A stretch of 64,000 bases of DNA from contig NZ_JAPAAF010000005.1 in NCBI RefSeq assembly GCF_025907915.1, positions 1-64,000 of the forward strand, given 5' to 3'. Shown one piece after another: positions 26,196 to 36,024 of the stretch. The position numbers and the translations under genes were made by a program. The stretch comes from Gaoshiqia sediminis. GTDB lineage: Bacteria > Bacteroidota > Bacteroidia > Bacteroidales > Prolixibacteraceae. Each line of letters starts with the position of its first letter. Positions within the stretch are counted from its first letter, which is position 1. Under the pieces are notes generated by a model that was not told where the DNA came from, did no database searches, and saw only the letters and a list, made by a program, of their open reading frames with translations.

Positions 26196-28922
26196 ATGGA
26201 TAAATTTTCGCAAGTAGGCAATCAGGAGATTGCTGCTGTTGATGAGTTGTACGAGGATTTTTTGAGAGATCCTGACAGTGTGGATGAAAGCTGGAAAAAC
26301 TTCTTCAGGGGGTTTGAACTTGCCCGCACAAATTACCAAAATAAACCGGAATTGTCGGGGAGTAATATCGATAAGGAGTTTGCTATTCTGAACCTGATTC
26401 ATGGCTACCGCCAGCGCGGTCATTTGTTCACTAAAACCAATCCGGTGAGGGCACGCCGTAAATATTCGCCCACGCTGGACATCGAAAATTTTGGTCTGGA
26501 AAAAAGCGACCTGGAAAAGGTGTTTCAGGCAGGCAATAAAATCGGTATCGGGCCTGCCCGGTTAAAAGATATCATTGCCCATCTCGAAGCCACCTATTGC
26601 GGTTCTATCGGTGTAGAATACATGTACATGCGCCATCCGGAAGTGCTGCAGTGGCTTCAGCAAAAAATGGAAAGCACCAAAAATTCACAACCATTTACCG
26701 ATGAAAAACGGAAACATATTTTTTACCACCTGAAAGTAGCGGTTGGGTTTGAAAATTTCATTCATAAAAAGTTTGTTGGCCAAAAGCGTTTTTCGCTCGA
26801 AGGGGCCGAATCGTTGATCCCAGCGCTGGATGCGGTGATTGAACAAGGCGCAGAACTGGGAATTCAGGAATTTATCATTGGTATGGCACACCGCGGACGA
26901 CTGAACGTGCTGAGCAATATCATGAAAAAACCATATGAAAATATTTTCAAGGAATTTTACGGTACCGAATACGAAGAAGATATTTCGCTGGGCGATGTGA
27001 AATACCATCTTGGGTTTGAAAATATCATAAAATCGGATACCGGCAAAAATATAAAACTGAGCCTGGTGCCCAACCCATCGCATCTTGAGGCTGTTGGGCC
27101 GTTGGTCGAGGGCATGTCGCGGTCCCGGATTGAATCCTTGTACAATGGGGAAGACACGAAACTGGCCCCCATCCTCATTCATGGCGATGCAGCTATTGCT
27201 GCGCAGGGTGTGGTGTACGAAGTCATCCAAATGTCGCAGTTGAAAGGTTATAAAACCGGCGGCACCATTCATCTGGTCATCAACAACCAGGTAGGTTTTA
27301 CGACCAATTACCTCGATGCCCGTTCGAGCACCTACTGCACCGACGTTGGCAAAGTAACCCGTTCGCCCGTTTTTCATGTGAATGGTGACGATGTGGAAGC
27401 GCTGATTTACACCATCAAACTGGCCATGGAATTCCGTCAGAAATTTCATTCCGATGTTTTTATCGACATCCTTTGCTACCGAAAATACGGGCATAACGAG
27501 GGCGACGAGCCGCGTTTCACCCAACCGTTCCTTTACAAGGCTATCTCGGAGCATAAAAACCCAAGGGATATTTATGCCGATAAATTGGCTGATTTGAGGA
27601 TTATGACTGAAGAAGAGTCGAAAAACGAAGTGATGTTGTTTGACAGTTTCCTGGAAACAAAATACCATGAATCGGAGAAAATAGACAAACTCAAAATAAA
27701 GAAATTTCTGGTTGAAGAATATCATCATTATCACAAACCATCGAAGGTTGATTTTTCCAGCCGGATTGATACCCGGGTGGCAAAAACTAAACTCATCCAG
27801 TTGGCTGAACGGGTAAATTCGGTCCCCGAAGACAAGCCGTTCTTTAGTAAGGTTAACCGGATTTTGTCGGACCGGCGCATGATGATCCTGGATAATAAAC
27901 TGGACTGGGCCATGGCCGAATTACTGGCTTATGCCTCGCTTCTGGATGAAGGACATCCGGTGCGTGTTAGTGGCCAGGACAGTGAACGCGGGACCTTCGC
28001 ACACCGTCATGCCAGTTTTGTGGTAGAAGATATGGATGAAAAATACTTCCCGCTAAAACACGTTTCACCCAATCAGGCACCCTTTCATATTTACAATTCA
28101 CACTTGTCGGAGTATGGGGTGATGGGCTTTGAATATGGTTATGCCATGGCCCAACCCAACGCCCTGACGATTTGGGAAGCACAGTTTGGTGATTTCAGTA
28201 ATGTGGCCCAGGTTATCATCGACCAGTACATTACTTCAGCCGAAGAAAAATGGGGCTTGATGAACAACCTGGTTTTGTTCCTTCCACATGGGTACGAAGG
28301 GCAGGGGCCGGAGCACTCCAGCGCCCGGATTGAGCGTTTTCTGACACTGGCGGCCAATAATAACATGCAGGTAATTGTACCAACCACACCCGATAATTTG
28401 TTTCATGTGTTGCGCCGCCACCTGAAATGGGAAACCCGCATACCGTTGGTTGTATTTACCCCCAAAAGTTTGCTTCGTCACCCGATGGTGAGCTGCACCC
28501 TTGACGAACTGGCAGAAGGTGGTTTCCGCGAGTTGATTGACGATCAGATGGTAAAACCAGCCAATGTGAAGCAACTTGTATTTACGTATGGACGCATCTA
28601 CTACGATTTAATCAAAAAGCGGGTTGACAACGGGGATGATTCCACCGCCATTGTACGGTTGGAACAGCTTTACCCGCTGCCAACAGGTCAGATTGAGGCC
28701 GTTTTGAAAAAATACAAGAACGCCAGTCGCCTGATTTGGGCTCAGGACGAACCCGAAAATATGGGGGCCTGGCCGTTCATCCAGCGAAAACTGAAGGGGA
28801 TTAATTTTGAACTGATATCGCGGCCTGAAAGCGGAAGCCCTGCCGGAGGATTAATGAAACAACACAATTTGAGGCTGGAAAAAATTCTGAATAGTATATT
28901 TAGCGAAAAGGTATTAGCTTAA
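26196..28922 (+). CDS. sucA: 2-oxoglutarate dehydrogenase E1 component
   Basis: A 908-residue E1o, the thiamine-diphosphate-dependent decarboxylase of the 2-oxoglutarate dehydrogenase complex. The N-terminal lipoyl-complex tail '[19 protein letters not shown]' is typical of SucA. The core has '[15 protein letters not shown]', '[14 protein letters not shown]', 'NNQVGFTTN' and '[17 protein letters not shown]', with the C-terminal '[21 protein letters not shown]'. The length is normal for the family. sucB follows after 16 bp. No lipoamide dehydrogenase (E3) gene adjoins, so E3 is supplied from elsewhere. Confidence 0.97.
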   Translation: MDKFSQVGNQEIAAVDELYEDFLRDPDSVDESWKNFFRGFELARTNYQNKPELSGSNIDKEFAILNLIHGYRQRGHLFTKTNPVRARRKYSPTLDIENFGLEKSDLEKVFQAGNKIGIGPARLKDIIAHLEATYCGSIGVEYMYMRHPEVLQWLQQKMESTKNSQPFTDEKRKHIFYHLKVAVGFENFIHKKFVGQKRFSLEGAESLIPALDAVIEQGAELGIQEFIIGMAHRGRLNVLSNIMKKPYENIFKEFYGTEYEEDISLGDVKYHLGFENIIKSDTGKNIKLSLVPNPSHLEAVGPLVEGMSRSRIESLYNGEDTKLAPILIHGDAAIAAQGVVYEVIQMSQLKGYKTGGTIHLVINNQVGFTTNYLDARSSTYCTDVGKVTRSPVFHVNGDDVEALIYTIKLAMEFRQKFHSDVFIDILCYRKYGHNEGDEPRFTQPFLYKAISEHKNPRDIYADKLADLRIMTEEESKNEVMLFDSFLETKYHESEKIDKLKIKKFLVEEYHHYHKPSKVDFSSRIDTRVAKTKLIQLAERVNSVPEDKPFFSKVNRILSDRRMMILDNKLDWAMAELLAYASLLDEGHPVRVSGQDSERGTFAHRHASFVVEDMDEKYFPLKHVSPNQAPFHIYNSHLSEYGVMGFEYGYAMAQPNALTIWEAQFGDFSNVAQVIIDQYITSAEEKWGLMNNLVLFLPHGYEGQGPEHSSARIERFLTLAANNNMQVIVPTTPDNLFHVLRRHLKWETRIPLVVFTPKSLLRHPMVSCTLDELAEGGFRELIDDQMVKPANVKQLVFTYGRIYYDLIKKRVDNGDDSTAIVRLEQLYPLPTGQIEAVLKKYKNASRLIWAQDEPENMGAWPFIQRKLKGINFELISRPESGSPAGGLMKQHNLRLEKILNSIFSEKVLA

Positions 28923-28938
28923 ACGAAAAAAAACAAAT

Positions 28939-30183
28939 ATGATTATTGAAATTAAAATTCCCACGCCCGGCGAGTCCATTACCGAAGTGGAACTGGGGAA
29001 ATGGCTGGTTGAAGATGGGGATACCGTTGATAAGGATCAGGAAATCGCCGAAATTGAATCGGATAAAGCTACCCTGACCCTGGTCGCTTCTGAAGCAGGG
29101 AAAATAAAGATACAGGTTGGAGAAGGTGAAGCGGTTCCTGTTGGCGCAATAGCCTGTACCATCGACACCGAAGCAGGAGACGTTCAGCTGTCAGCGGTGA
29201 AAAAGGAGAAAGCCGGAACCCCTGAAATAGAAGAAAAACCGGCTGAAACAAAAGCTGTAAAAGAAAAAACAGGCTCCGATCAACCCAAGGTAAAAACAAC
29301 GGCGGTTGCTCAAAAAATGATGGAAGAAAACAACTTGTCGGTCGATGATATTATCCGGGGACTGCAGCGGATTGGCAAGAAAGAAGTAGAGGCTGTGCTA
29401 CATTTGCCGGAGGAGACCAAATCAAGTTTTGTGTCGAAACCGGCAGCTTTTTCGCGCGAAGAAAAACGTGAGAAGATGAGCCTGCTGCGCCGAAAACTTA
29501 GCGAGCGCCTGGTTTCGGTGAAAAACGAAACAGCCATGTTGACCACTTTCAACGAAGTGGACATGAGCCGGGTTATGGAAATCCGGAAACAGTATCAAAC
29601 CAAGTTCGTTGAGCAGCACGGCTTTAAGCTTGGTTTCATGTCATTTTTTACAAAAGCAGTGGCGATGGCCATGCAATTTCATCCGACTGTAAACTCGATG
29701 ATCGATGGCGACGAAGTACTGACACCGGATTTTGTGGATGTGGGCATTGCCGTTCAAACGCCCAAAGGTTTAATGGTGCCCATTGTTCGTAATGTCGAAA
29801 GTAAGTCCATTCCATCCATTGAATTAGAAATAAAGGAGTTGGCAGAGAAGGCCCGGAATAAAATGATTTCGGTGGAAGAACTAACCGGAGGAACCTTCAC
29901 CATCACCAATGGCGGTACGTTTGGCTCGTTGCTTTCCACCCCGATTATTAATCCACCGCAATCGGCTATTTTGGGCATGCACAATATTGTTGACCGCCCT
30001 GTGGCTGTTGACGGTCAGGTGGTTATTCGTCCTATGATGTATGTGGCCTTATCCTACGATCACCGCGTTATTGATGGAAAAGATTCTGTTGGTTTTTTGG
30101 TAAAGCTGAAAGAATTACTGGAGCATCCGGAGCGCTTGCTGACAAACGGGAAAACCCCGGAAGCCCTTCTATTGGAACTTTAA
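28939..30183 (+). CDS. sucB: 2-oxoglutarate dehydrogenase E2 (dihydrolipoyl succinyltransferase)
   Basis: A 414-residue E2. The single lipoyl domain has the lipoyl-Lys in '[11 protein letters not shown]' (about residue 43). A flexible linker rich in Glu, Lys and Ala follows, then a peripheral subunit-binding region (about 118-155), and a C-terminal acyltransferase domain with active-site '[11 protein letters not shown]'. The binding region reads '[16 protein letters not shown]' and lacks the usual glycine-rich 'GTGxxGR' loop, so it is divergent. '[16 protein letters not shown]' and the C-terminal ending fit SucB. Two terminators follow within 170 bp. Confidence 0.95.
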   Translation: MIIEIKIPTPGESITEVELGKWLVEDGDTVDKDQEIAEIESDKATLTLVASEAGKIKIQVGEGEAVPVGAIACTIDTEAGDVQLSAVKKEKAGTPEIEEKPAETKAVKEKTGSDQPKVKTTAVAQKMMEENNLSVDDIIRGLQRIGKKEVEAVLHLPEETKSSFVSKPAAFSREEKREKMSLLRRKLSERLVSVKNETAMLTTFNEVDMSRVMEIRKQYQTKFVEQHGFKLGFMSFFTKAVAMAMQFHPTVNSMIDGDEVLTPDFVDVGIAVQTPKGLMVPIVRNVESKSIPSIELEIKELAEKARNKMISVEELTGGTFTITNGGTFGSLLSTPIINPPQSAILGMHNIVDRPVAVDGQVVIRPMMYVALSYDHRVIDGKDSVGFLVKLKELLEHPERLLTNGKTPEALLLEL

Positions 30184-30207
30184 GTCAAAAAAGTAATTTT
30201 AAAAAAG

Positions 30208-30238
30208 GAGCTGCATTTGTCAAAATGTGGCTCTTTCA
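30208..30238 (+). terminator. Terminator after sucAB
   Basis: GAGCTGCATTT pairs with AAATGTGGCTC, with two G-T wobbles, over a GTCA loop, followed by TTTC. It sits 25 bp after the sucB stop. Confidence 0.75.
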
Positions 30239-30316
30239 ATATGGAGCATCCTATTACTGCGCTTTCACCAAGCCTAATAGGGGAATTTTGATGATCAGGA
30301 TGCTGGATTTAAAAAG

Positions 30317-30352
30317 AAAAGTGGCTGACAGATTAGCTGCCAGCCACTTTTA
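30317..30352. terminator. Second, bidirectional terminator between convergent genes
   Basis: AAAAGTGGCTG pairs perfectly with CAGCCACTTTT across a 13-nt loop with A/T runs on both sides. It can end sucAB read-through and, on the minus strand, the outer-membrane protein gene. Confidence 0.8.
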
Positions 30353-30443
30353 TATGTTCCTAAAACGGTTGTTTGTACTGTTGACCTGTTAAAATTGGTT
30401 ACTGAAAACCGGTTTTTTCTGTTTTTGCCCGTTTGTGTTGCTA

Positions 30444-31706
30444 CTAATTGAATTGCCTGTGCTGGAACCACAAATCTCTCAGCGAAAAGCCTACCCGTAC
30501 TCTGAAAAAGTTTTCTTTAATCAGGCGGTTGGTAGTTGTTCCTTTTTGGCCGGCTTCAAAACTAACGTCCACGCGCGATCTCTGATTGCGGATAGGCAAG
30601 CCAAAACCAAGGGAAATACTTGTTTCATCAAGCTGGTTATTGCGCAAATCAAGGTACGATTTGGCGTATTGAAAACCGAGCCGGTAATTCACCCGCTTGT
30701 AAAAATCAGCCAGAAAATTAGTGGTTGGTGTATATTCAATTCCTGTGCGTACATACGGGTTATTTTTCAGTTTTACCCCGCTTAGGTCATACGAATAATC
30801 CGACCATTTTTGCAATCCCGCATCCAATACGTAGAGCAAATTTTTATTGTTGTTAAAGGCTAATCCAACACCGAACTCTTCAGGAATAACAAAATCATCT
30901 TTTGACTCTGTCGTATTTTCAAAAATTGCTCCGGCAGAATTGTAGGTCGAGTTTTCACGTTCAGTAACCAGCGACTGTCCCGGGTTGTAAATGGCACCCA
31001 ACGTTAATGTGTTACTTTTCACCTGAAACGTATATTGCAGGCCAAATTCCCAATAAAAATTGTGGAAATAATCGGTCGTTTCGTTGCTGATGGCATTGCT
31101 GCCAATGTATGTCAGGTTGTGGTACTGCGTTTGGTTCAGTGAACCAAACAGAAAGGATGTTTTTACGCCCAGAGCCAGGTTTTTTACGGGAACTAGTGAC
31201 ACGGAGGCATACGCACGGCTAATGTCGCCTGAACCTGAAATGCTAAGCGGGTATTCAGCCGGAATGCCATCAACCAGGGCAGTGGTATTTATTTCATAGC
31301 CAGTTGAGCTAAATGGATTTACCCCGATGCCCGCAGCAATCCATTGGTTGATTCGCCAGCCCATAGCCAAATAACTGAAGTTGGCGTCGGACAAATTCGC
31401 TGATTTTCCCTGCGATTTGAAGTTCGAGTATTTTCCGTCAACACCCATCTCCAAAATGAAGTTCAAACTGTCAATTCCCTGATATGAAGCAGGATTCAAT
31501 GTATTCAGAAAACTGTTGGATGAAAGGGCAATGCCTGCATTTCCAAGCCCGGCATTACGCGCATTTGTTTGCGATCTCAATTCACCTAATCCATACATGG
31601 AGTAGGGGGAACTGGTACTGTTTTGAGCATGGACAATCTCCGTTTCAAAAATAAATAAAGCTGCAAGCAGACTCAGGCAGTATAATAGATAATGTGGCTT
31701 ATTCAT
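30444..31706 (-). CDS. Outer-membrane beta-barrel protein (FadL/OMPP1-like)
   Basis: A 420-residue protein with a signal peptide (residues about 1-28). The mature N-terminus 'SPYSMYGLGELRSQTNARNA' is followed by 'AGIALSSNSFLNTLNPASYQ', as in FadL/OMPP1-like Bacteroidota barrels where an early Asn-Pro-Ala segment precedes the strands. The rest is a run of amphipathic beta strands ending 'ENFFRVRVGFSLRDLWFQHRQFN', suited to an outer-membrane barrel. Substrate unknown. Its start overlaps the DUF4270 gene by 8 bp, so the two are co-translated. Confidence 0.75.
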   Translation of the reverse strand: MNKPHYLLYCLSLLAALFIFETEIVHAQNSTSSPYSMYGLGELRSQTNARNAGLGNAGIALSSNSFLNTLNPASYQGIDSLNFILEMGVDGKYSNFKSQGKSANLSDANFSYLAMGWRINQWIAAGIGVNPFSSTGYEINTTALVDGIPAEYPLSISGSGDISRAYASVSLVPVKNLALGVKTSFLFGSLNQTQYHNLTYIGSNAISNETTDYFHNFYWEFGLQYTFQVKSNTLTLGAIYNPGQSLVTERENSTYNSAGAIFENTTESKDDFVIPEEFGVGLAFNNNKNLLYVLDAGLQKWSDYSYDLSGVKLKNNPYVRTGIEYTPTTNFLADFYKRVNYRLGFQYAKSYLDLRNNQLDETSISLGFGLPIRNQRSRVDVSFEAGQKGTTTNRLIKENFFRVRVGFSLRDLWFQHRQFN

Positions 31707-33024
31707 ATTTCAGGAAGTAGAGATTTAATTTGGGTTTGTATTTGCTTGAGTTTTCCCCGTTAAGGATCAGCAGGTCTGAACTATTCCTTAAACTTGAAAA
31801 GGGGAAAGTAATCAGTAAACCGTTATTTGTATCGTAAAAATTATTGGCCAGCTCCGTTTGCATCCAGGTTGAAATGTCTGCGATATAATAATTATTTTCC
31901 GGATACATGACGTCTTCGACCAAGTTAGCAGCTACGCTTACTGATGTTCCCGAGGATGAGGTTATGGCCAGGTTTTCGCGCAGTTGGTTGATACGGTCGG
32001 AAGTATAAAAATTTAAAGCCGTCGGGAGCTTTTTGGGATCATTTAGAGTTGAAGGCACAAGCACCAGTTCCGCTTTAATGAGTACCCGGTCTCCATAGGT
32101 GTAAATCTCGTTTAAGGCAGGGAAGTCAATTCGTGTTACCACAGCTTCACTTCCCTGAATGTACGACAGGTTGCTGGTTTGCGTCGCGGGGAGTTCTTCC
32201 CGTTGACTAAAAAGTGAAGCATAGTCGGTTCCTGTTCGGTCAGCAAGCGATTGGTTAAAATGGGTCCCTTCTGACGCCAACTCAAAATCATATTCAATTT
32301 CTACTTTTTCCAGTTCAACGCGGTGCGTGTATAATTTGAGTTGTATGCCCGATGAAGAAGTGTTGAAGCCGATAACGGCTTTACTTTCCGGGGCAGCTTT
32401 CATAATGAACCCTTTCAGGTATGAATTAAACTTATCATTTGTAGATACATCATCTGATTTTGCAAGGAACAAGTCTATCAACTCCTGTCCGAATGAATCA
32501 TCCAGACGGATTTCAATACTGTCAGTTGATGGGAATGGGTAAAATTCCAGGCTGCCGATGGGCTCAGTTTCGTAATCAAACGAGTTATGATTTACGAGTG
32601 AGGTTTGTCCAACATCATTTTTAAAAAAAGCAAGCTCCTTGGTTAGCTGGTGGATCTGCAATTTTTGAACTTGGGTCGTATCTCCGTAATAGTAACCAGA
32701 ATAACTTAATTTAATCGTTACAGAATCCAGGATGTCTTTGTCAGTCAGGGAACCCGAAGTTTCGCTGAGATCAAAATTAAAATAATGGCGAAGCTCGGTG
32801 GTGCCAATTGTTTCGTTTTCATACTTGCCCACCAGGGCCGGATCAGCACTGTATGTGGCTATCGAATCCAACAAAACAGTGGATAACTTCACGGAAAAGC
32901 TGTCAATCATGACAATACGCGACTTGGTTTCCACCAAATCTTCCCCAATCTGAAAATTTCCAACATCGGTATTGCATGCCGCCATGACGATCATTAGAAA
33001 TACCAGAATGTAATTTTTATTCAT
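31699..33024 (-). CDS. DUF4270-family lipoprotein
   Basis: A 441-residue lipoprotein: signal peptide with lipobox 'VMAAC' (Cys about residue 17) and a mature region matching the DUF4270 family in outline ('FQIGEDLVETKSRIVMIDSF', 'YSADPALVGKYENETIGTT'). The family is widespread in Bacteroidota and has no established function. Length and lipid anchor are typical. The barrel gene overlaps its 3' end, and a Kelch lipoprotein gene starts divergently 315 bp upstream, an arrangement that suggests an outer-membrane-associated assembly of the three. No -7 box is obvious on its strand. Confidence 0.82.
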   Translation of the reverse strand: MNKNYILVFLMIVMAACNTDVGNFQIGEDLVETKSRIVMIDSFSVKLSTVLLDSIATYSADPALVGKYENETIGTTELRHYFNFDLSETSGSLTDKDILDSVTIKLSYSGYYYGDTTQVQKLQIHQLTKELAFFKNDVGQTSLVNHNSFDYETEPIGSLEFYPFPSTDSIEIRLDDSFGQELIDLFLAKSDDVSTNDKFNSYLKGFIMKAAPESKAVIGFNTSSSGIQLKLYTHRVELEKVEIEYDFELASEGTHFNQSLADRTGTDYASLFSQREELPATQTSNLSYIQGSEAVVTRIDFPALNEIYTYGDRVLIKAELVLVPSTLNDPKKLPTALNFYTSDRINQLRENLAITSSSGTSVSVAANLVEDVMYPENNYYIADISTWMQTELANNFYDTNNGLLITFPFSSLRNSSDLLILNGENSSKYKPKLNLYFLKYE

Positions 33025-33182
33025 ATAAAGCTTGAAATAAATTTAGTGCAATTATAAGAAAAGATACTGTGGCTGCAAAGCAAACCGATTGGCATTTCCT
33101 GAAAAAGAAATATCGGTAAAAAAGGTTTTCAGCGTTATACATACTATAAAAATGAGGCATTTCTTAAGTTTTGTTAAAATCA

Positions 33183-33197
33183 GTTAATTTAATTAAC
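33183..33197. promoter_or_regulatory. AT-rich palindrome in the DUF4270/Kelch divergent region
   Basis: GTTAATTTAATTAAC is a perfect 7-1-7 inverted repeat, placed between the two divergent genes. It is a candidate operator, but the AT-rich composition makes chance likely. Confidence 0.25.
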
Positions 33198-33266
33198 AAA
33201 TGCAATATGCGCGTCATAAAACTTTGCTCTTAAATGGATTTTGTGTTGTTTTCTCACAAAATTATC

Positions 33267-33313
33267 TATTTTTGTCTATCGTTTTTTTAGATATCGTTAA
33301 TCCGCTATATTTG
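33267..33313 (+). promoter_or_regulatory. Two candidate -7 boxes for the Kelch gene
   Basis: TATTTTTG at 33267-33274 and TATATTTG at 33306-33313 both match TAnnTTTG. The distal one has TTG 18 bases upstream (33246-33248). The proximal one ends 26 bases before the ATG at 33340. The rest of the 315-bp divergent gap holds nothing else I can name. Confidence 0.55.
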
Positions 33314-33339
33314 CGGTAAAACCTGAATAATTTTAAGCA

Positions 33340-34383
33340 ATGATTCAAAAGAAATTTTTTGTGAACAACTTGTCATTTAGGATGCTAAAGTTTGTAATTG
33401 CTCTTGCCATATTGTTGCCGTTTGTTGCATGTAACGGTGGTAGCGATGATGAAGAGTTAGTAGGTAATTGGGTTCGACTGTCCTCTTTTGACGGTAATGC
33501 CCGTGCAGAGGCTGTTGTTGCAACAGTTGAGGATTATGCCTATGTGGGGACCGGATACAACGGAGAAGACCGTTTGAAAGACTTCTGGAGATACGATCCG
33601 GAGAATAATCACTGGACAAGAATAGCTGATTTTGGTGGTAGCGGACGGACTGGTGCGGTTGCTTTTGAAGCTGGTGGTAAACTCTTTGTTGGAACCGGAT
33701 ACGATGGCACCAATCGGTTAAATGATTTTTGGAAGTATGATCCGGCTACTGATGTTTGGACACAGGTAAGCTCTTTCCCTGGTTCAGAGCGTCACGGAGC
33801 CGTTGCCTTCAGTATTGATGGAATTGGATACGTAGGTACCGGATTTGATGGTAATTATCTGAAAGATTTTTATTCATATAATCCTGCTACAGACGAATGG
33901 AATATCGTTCTTGGATACAGTGGTGAAAAACGCCGCGATGCAATGGCTTTTGTTATTGATGGAAAGGCGTACGTTGTTGGTGGTTTAAATAGTGGTACTT
34001 TTGAGAATGATTTTTATTCGTACGATCCGACTTCTGGGACATCCGGAACATGGACAAAACTGGCAAAAATCTCAGACGCTACCTCTGAAAGCTTCGATGA
34101 TGAATATTCGATTGTTCGTAACAACGGTGTCGCATTTGTCATGAATGGTAAGGGATATATTACAACCGGTGGAAAAAGTTCGACAGGTACTGACGTTTGG
34201 GAATATAATCCAACTACCGACAGATGGCAGGAAAAACAAGAATTTGAGGGTGCTGCGCGTATGGAATCGGTCGCTTTCTCGATCAATGACATCGGCTATT
34301 TAGCCTTAGGACGCAATAGCGGTTATTATTTTGACGACCTGTATCGTTTCGAACCCAACAGCGAATACAACGAAGAGGACTAA
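33340..34383 (+). CDS. Kelch-repeat lipoprotein
   Basis: A 347-residue lipoprotein: hydrophobic segment 'MLKFVIALAILLPFVAC' gives a lipobox, then a Gly/Asp-rich linker and about six Kelch repeats recognisable by 'DFWRYDPENNHWTRIADFGG', 'DFWKYDPATDVWTQVSSFPG' and 'DFYSYNPATDEWNIV', each followed by 'GYVGTGF'-type strands. These form a beta-propeller on the cell surface or the periplasmic face of the outer membrane. The ATG at 33340 is annotated; a second in-frame ATG at 33382, starting MLKFVIALAILLPF, would give a more typical signal peptide. It is divergent from the DUF4270-barrel pair and followed by a terminator. Confidence 0.88.
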   Translation: MIQKKFFVNNLSFRMLKFVIALAILLPFVACNGGSDDEELVGNWVRLSSFDGNARAEAVVATVEDYAYVGTGYNGEDRLKDFWRYDPENNHWTRIADFGGSGRTGAVAFEAGGKLFVGTGYDGTNRLNDFWKYDPATDVWTQVSSFPGSERHGAVAFSIDGIGYVGTGFDGNYLKDFYSYNPATDEWNIVLGYSGEKRRDAMAFVIDGKAYVVGGLNSGTFENDFYSYDPTSGTSGTWTKLAKISDATSESFDDEYSIVRNNGVAFVMNGKGYITTGGKSSTGTDVWEYNPTTDRWQEKQEFEGAARMESVAFSINDIGYLALGRNSGYYFDDLYRFEPNSEYNEED

Positions 34384-34416
34384 AAATTTAATTTCCTTTT
34401 CGGAATAAGATATAGT

Positions 34417-34450
34417 ATTACTCCTGAGTTTCTCAGGAGTAATTTTTTTT
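34417..34450 (+). terminator. Terminator after the Kelch gene
   Basis: ATTACTCCTGAG pairs perfectly with CTCAGGAGTAAT over a TTT loop, followed by eight T. Confidence 0.9.
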
Positions 34451-34539
34451 AGGTCTAATCTTAATGAAGCTGCCAGTATCCGGCTTCAACCTGAAACCTG
34501 ATTGGGTATTGTCTAAAATATAGAAAAAAAACAGCGATT

Positions 34540-35508
34540 ATGAAAATAGTAGTGTTGGATGGTTATACATTGAATCCCGGTGATTTGAGCTGGGAGCCCT
34601 TAGCTAAATTGGGCAAGCTGGAGATTTTCGACCGTACCCTCCCGGAGGACCGTTTGGCGCGCATGGCTCATGCAACAGCCATTTTCACGAATAAAGTCAT
34701 CATCGATCAAAAAATAATTGATGCTTCGCCCTCCCTGAAATATATTGGCGTTCTGGCAACCGGCTATAATGTGGTGGATTTGGAGGTTGCCAACCAGGCA
34801 GGCATAATGGTAACCAATATTCCGGCGTACAGCACAGATTCGGTGGTTCAACTGGTATTCGCGCATTTGTTGAATATTACCAACCAAGTAGAACGTCATG
34901 CCCGGGAAGTTCGGAATGGCGCTTGGTCAAAGAGTATCGATTTTTCTTTTTGCCTGACACCACAAACCGAATTGGCCGGTAAAACGCTCGGAATTATTGG
35001 TTTTGGGAAGATTGGTCAACAAGTTGCGCTACTGGGAAAAGCGTTGGGGATGAAAATTGTTTTTCAAAACCGGTCAGTAAAGAAGGATTTGCCGGAGGAT
35101 TACCGTCAAGTAAATTTGGAGGAATTGTTGGCTATTTCTGATGTTGTAAGTCTTAACTGTCCGCTGACCAGCGAAAACGCTGGCTTCATCAATCGCCATA
35201 CACTGTGCATGATGAAGAAGTCAGCCATTTTGATTAACACCGGCCGAGGCCCCCTGATTAATGAGGCTGATCTGGCTGAAGCCCTGAATAGTGGTACAAT
35301 TGCCGCTGCAAGCCTGGATGTGCTTGCGGTAGAGCCTCCCCAGTCGGATAATCCACTGCTGACAGCCGTAAATTGTTATATCACTCCTCATATTGCCTGG
35401 GCCAGCAGAGAAGCACGTCAACGACTGATGAATATTGCCGCAAAAAATTTTGAGGCTTATTTGAAGAATAAACCTCAAAATGTAGTAAATCTGCCGCTTT
35501 TACGTTAA
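34540..35508 (+). CDS. D-2-hydroxyacid dehydrogenase (glycerate/hydroxypyruvate dehydrogenase-like)
   Basis: A 322-residue NAD(P)-dependent D-isomer-specific 2-hydroxyacid dehydrogenase. The nucleotide-binding fold has 'GIIGFGKIGQQVALLGKAL'. Catalytic Arg lies in 'INTGRGPLINEADLAEAL', Glu in 'VEPPQSDNPLL', and the proton-relay His in 'ITPHIAWAS'. It most resembles glycerate or hydroxypyruvate dehydrogenases, but related enzymes act on lactate, phosphoglycerate or other acids. It is a single gene between terminators, so context does not settle the substrate. Confidence 0.9.
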   Translation: MKIVVLDGYTLNPGDLSWEPLAKLGKLEIFDRTLPEDRLARMAHATAIFTNKVIIDQKIIDASPSLKYIGVLATGYNVVDLEVANQAGIMVTNIPAYSTDSVVQLVFAHLLNITNQVERHAREVRNGAWSKSIDFSFCLTPQTELAGKTLGIIGFGKIGQQVALLGKALGMKIVFQNRSVKKDLPEDYRQVNLEELLAISDVVSLNCPLTSENAGFINRHTLCMMKKSAILINTGRGPLINEADLAEALNSGTIAAASLDVLAVEPPQSDNPLLTAVNCYITPHIAWASREARQRLMNIAAKNFEAYLKNKPQNVVNLPLLR

Positions 35509-35533
35509 TGGTGTTTTTGAAGTGACGGAACGA

Positions 35534-35740
35534 CTAGTATTCGTCGTCTTCGTCCAGTGAATCACCGGCATTCAGTTGGTAGTCCAGTTCATCCAGCGGT
35601 TCATCGTCAAACTCATCATAAATAGACAACCGCTTTTTGGTACTTTTGTCTTTCTTTGCTTTTCCAAACTGACTGCCAATGTCATTTTTCTCAATGTCAG
35701 AATGTTTGAAATTCTTTTTTGAGTTTTTGTTTGATTTCAT
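35534..35740 (-). CDS. Small bipartite charged protein of unknown function
   Basis: A 68-residue protein with a basic Lys/Asn-rich N-terminal half and a strongly acidic C-terminal half (ending 'NAGDSLDEDDEY'). It has no cysteine, no membrane helix and no motif I recognise, and is probably largely disordered. Coding character is supported by an ATG start and the ordered charge switch; no Shine-Dalgarno is obvious. It is convergent with the hydroxyacid dehydrogenase gene and followed upstream by a 284-bp AT-rich gap containing two copies of CGTTTCGTTA (35887 and 35977). Confidence 0.55.
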   Translation of the reverse strand: MKSNKNSKKNFKHSDIEKNDIGSQFGKAKKDKSTKKRLSIYDEFDDEPLDELDYQLNAGDSLDEDDEY

Positions 35741-36024
35741 TTTTAAGAACTATTTACTTAAAATTCAATAAATTATAAATAAAAACAACTGTTATTTTAC
35801 GATTTCGTAAACTACTCGATTTTTTTTTATTTTTCCAATACCTCGAGCCGTTTTTTTTCGGGTAATTACTGGCCAACAGCTTAATGCGTTTCGTTATTAG
35901 CTATTTTAATTTTGTTTCTTTCAAAGAATACCCTGCTTAAGTTAAGAACGCAATAAAACGCTTCTGAAAGTTCAACCGTTTCGTTAAAACTTGTTCCTGT
36001 TTTTCGTGTTATAAAAACAAACAA

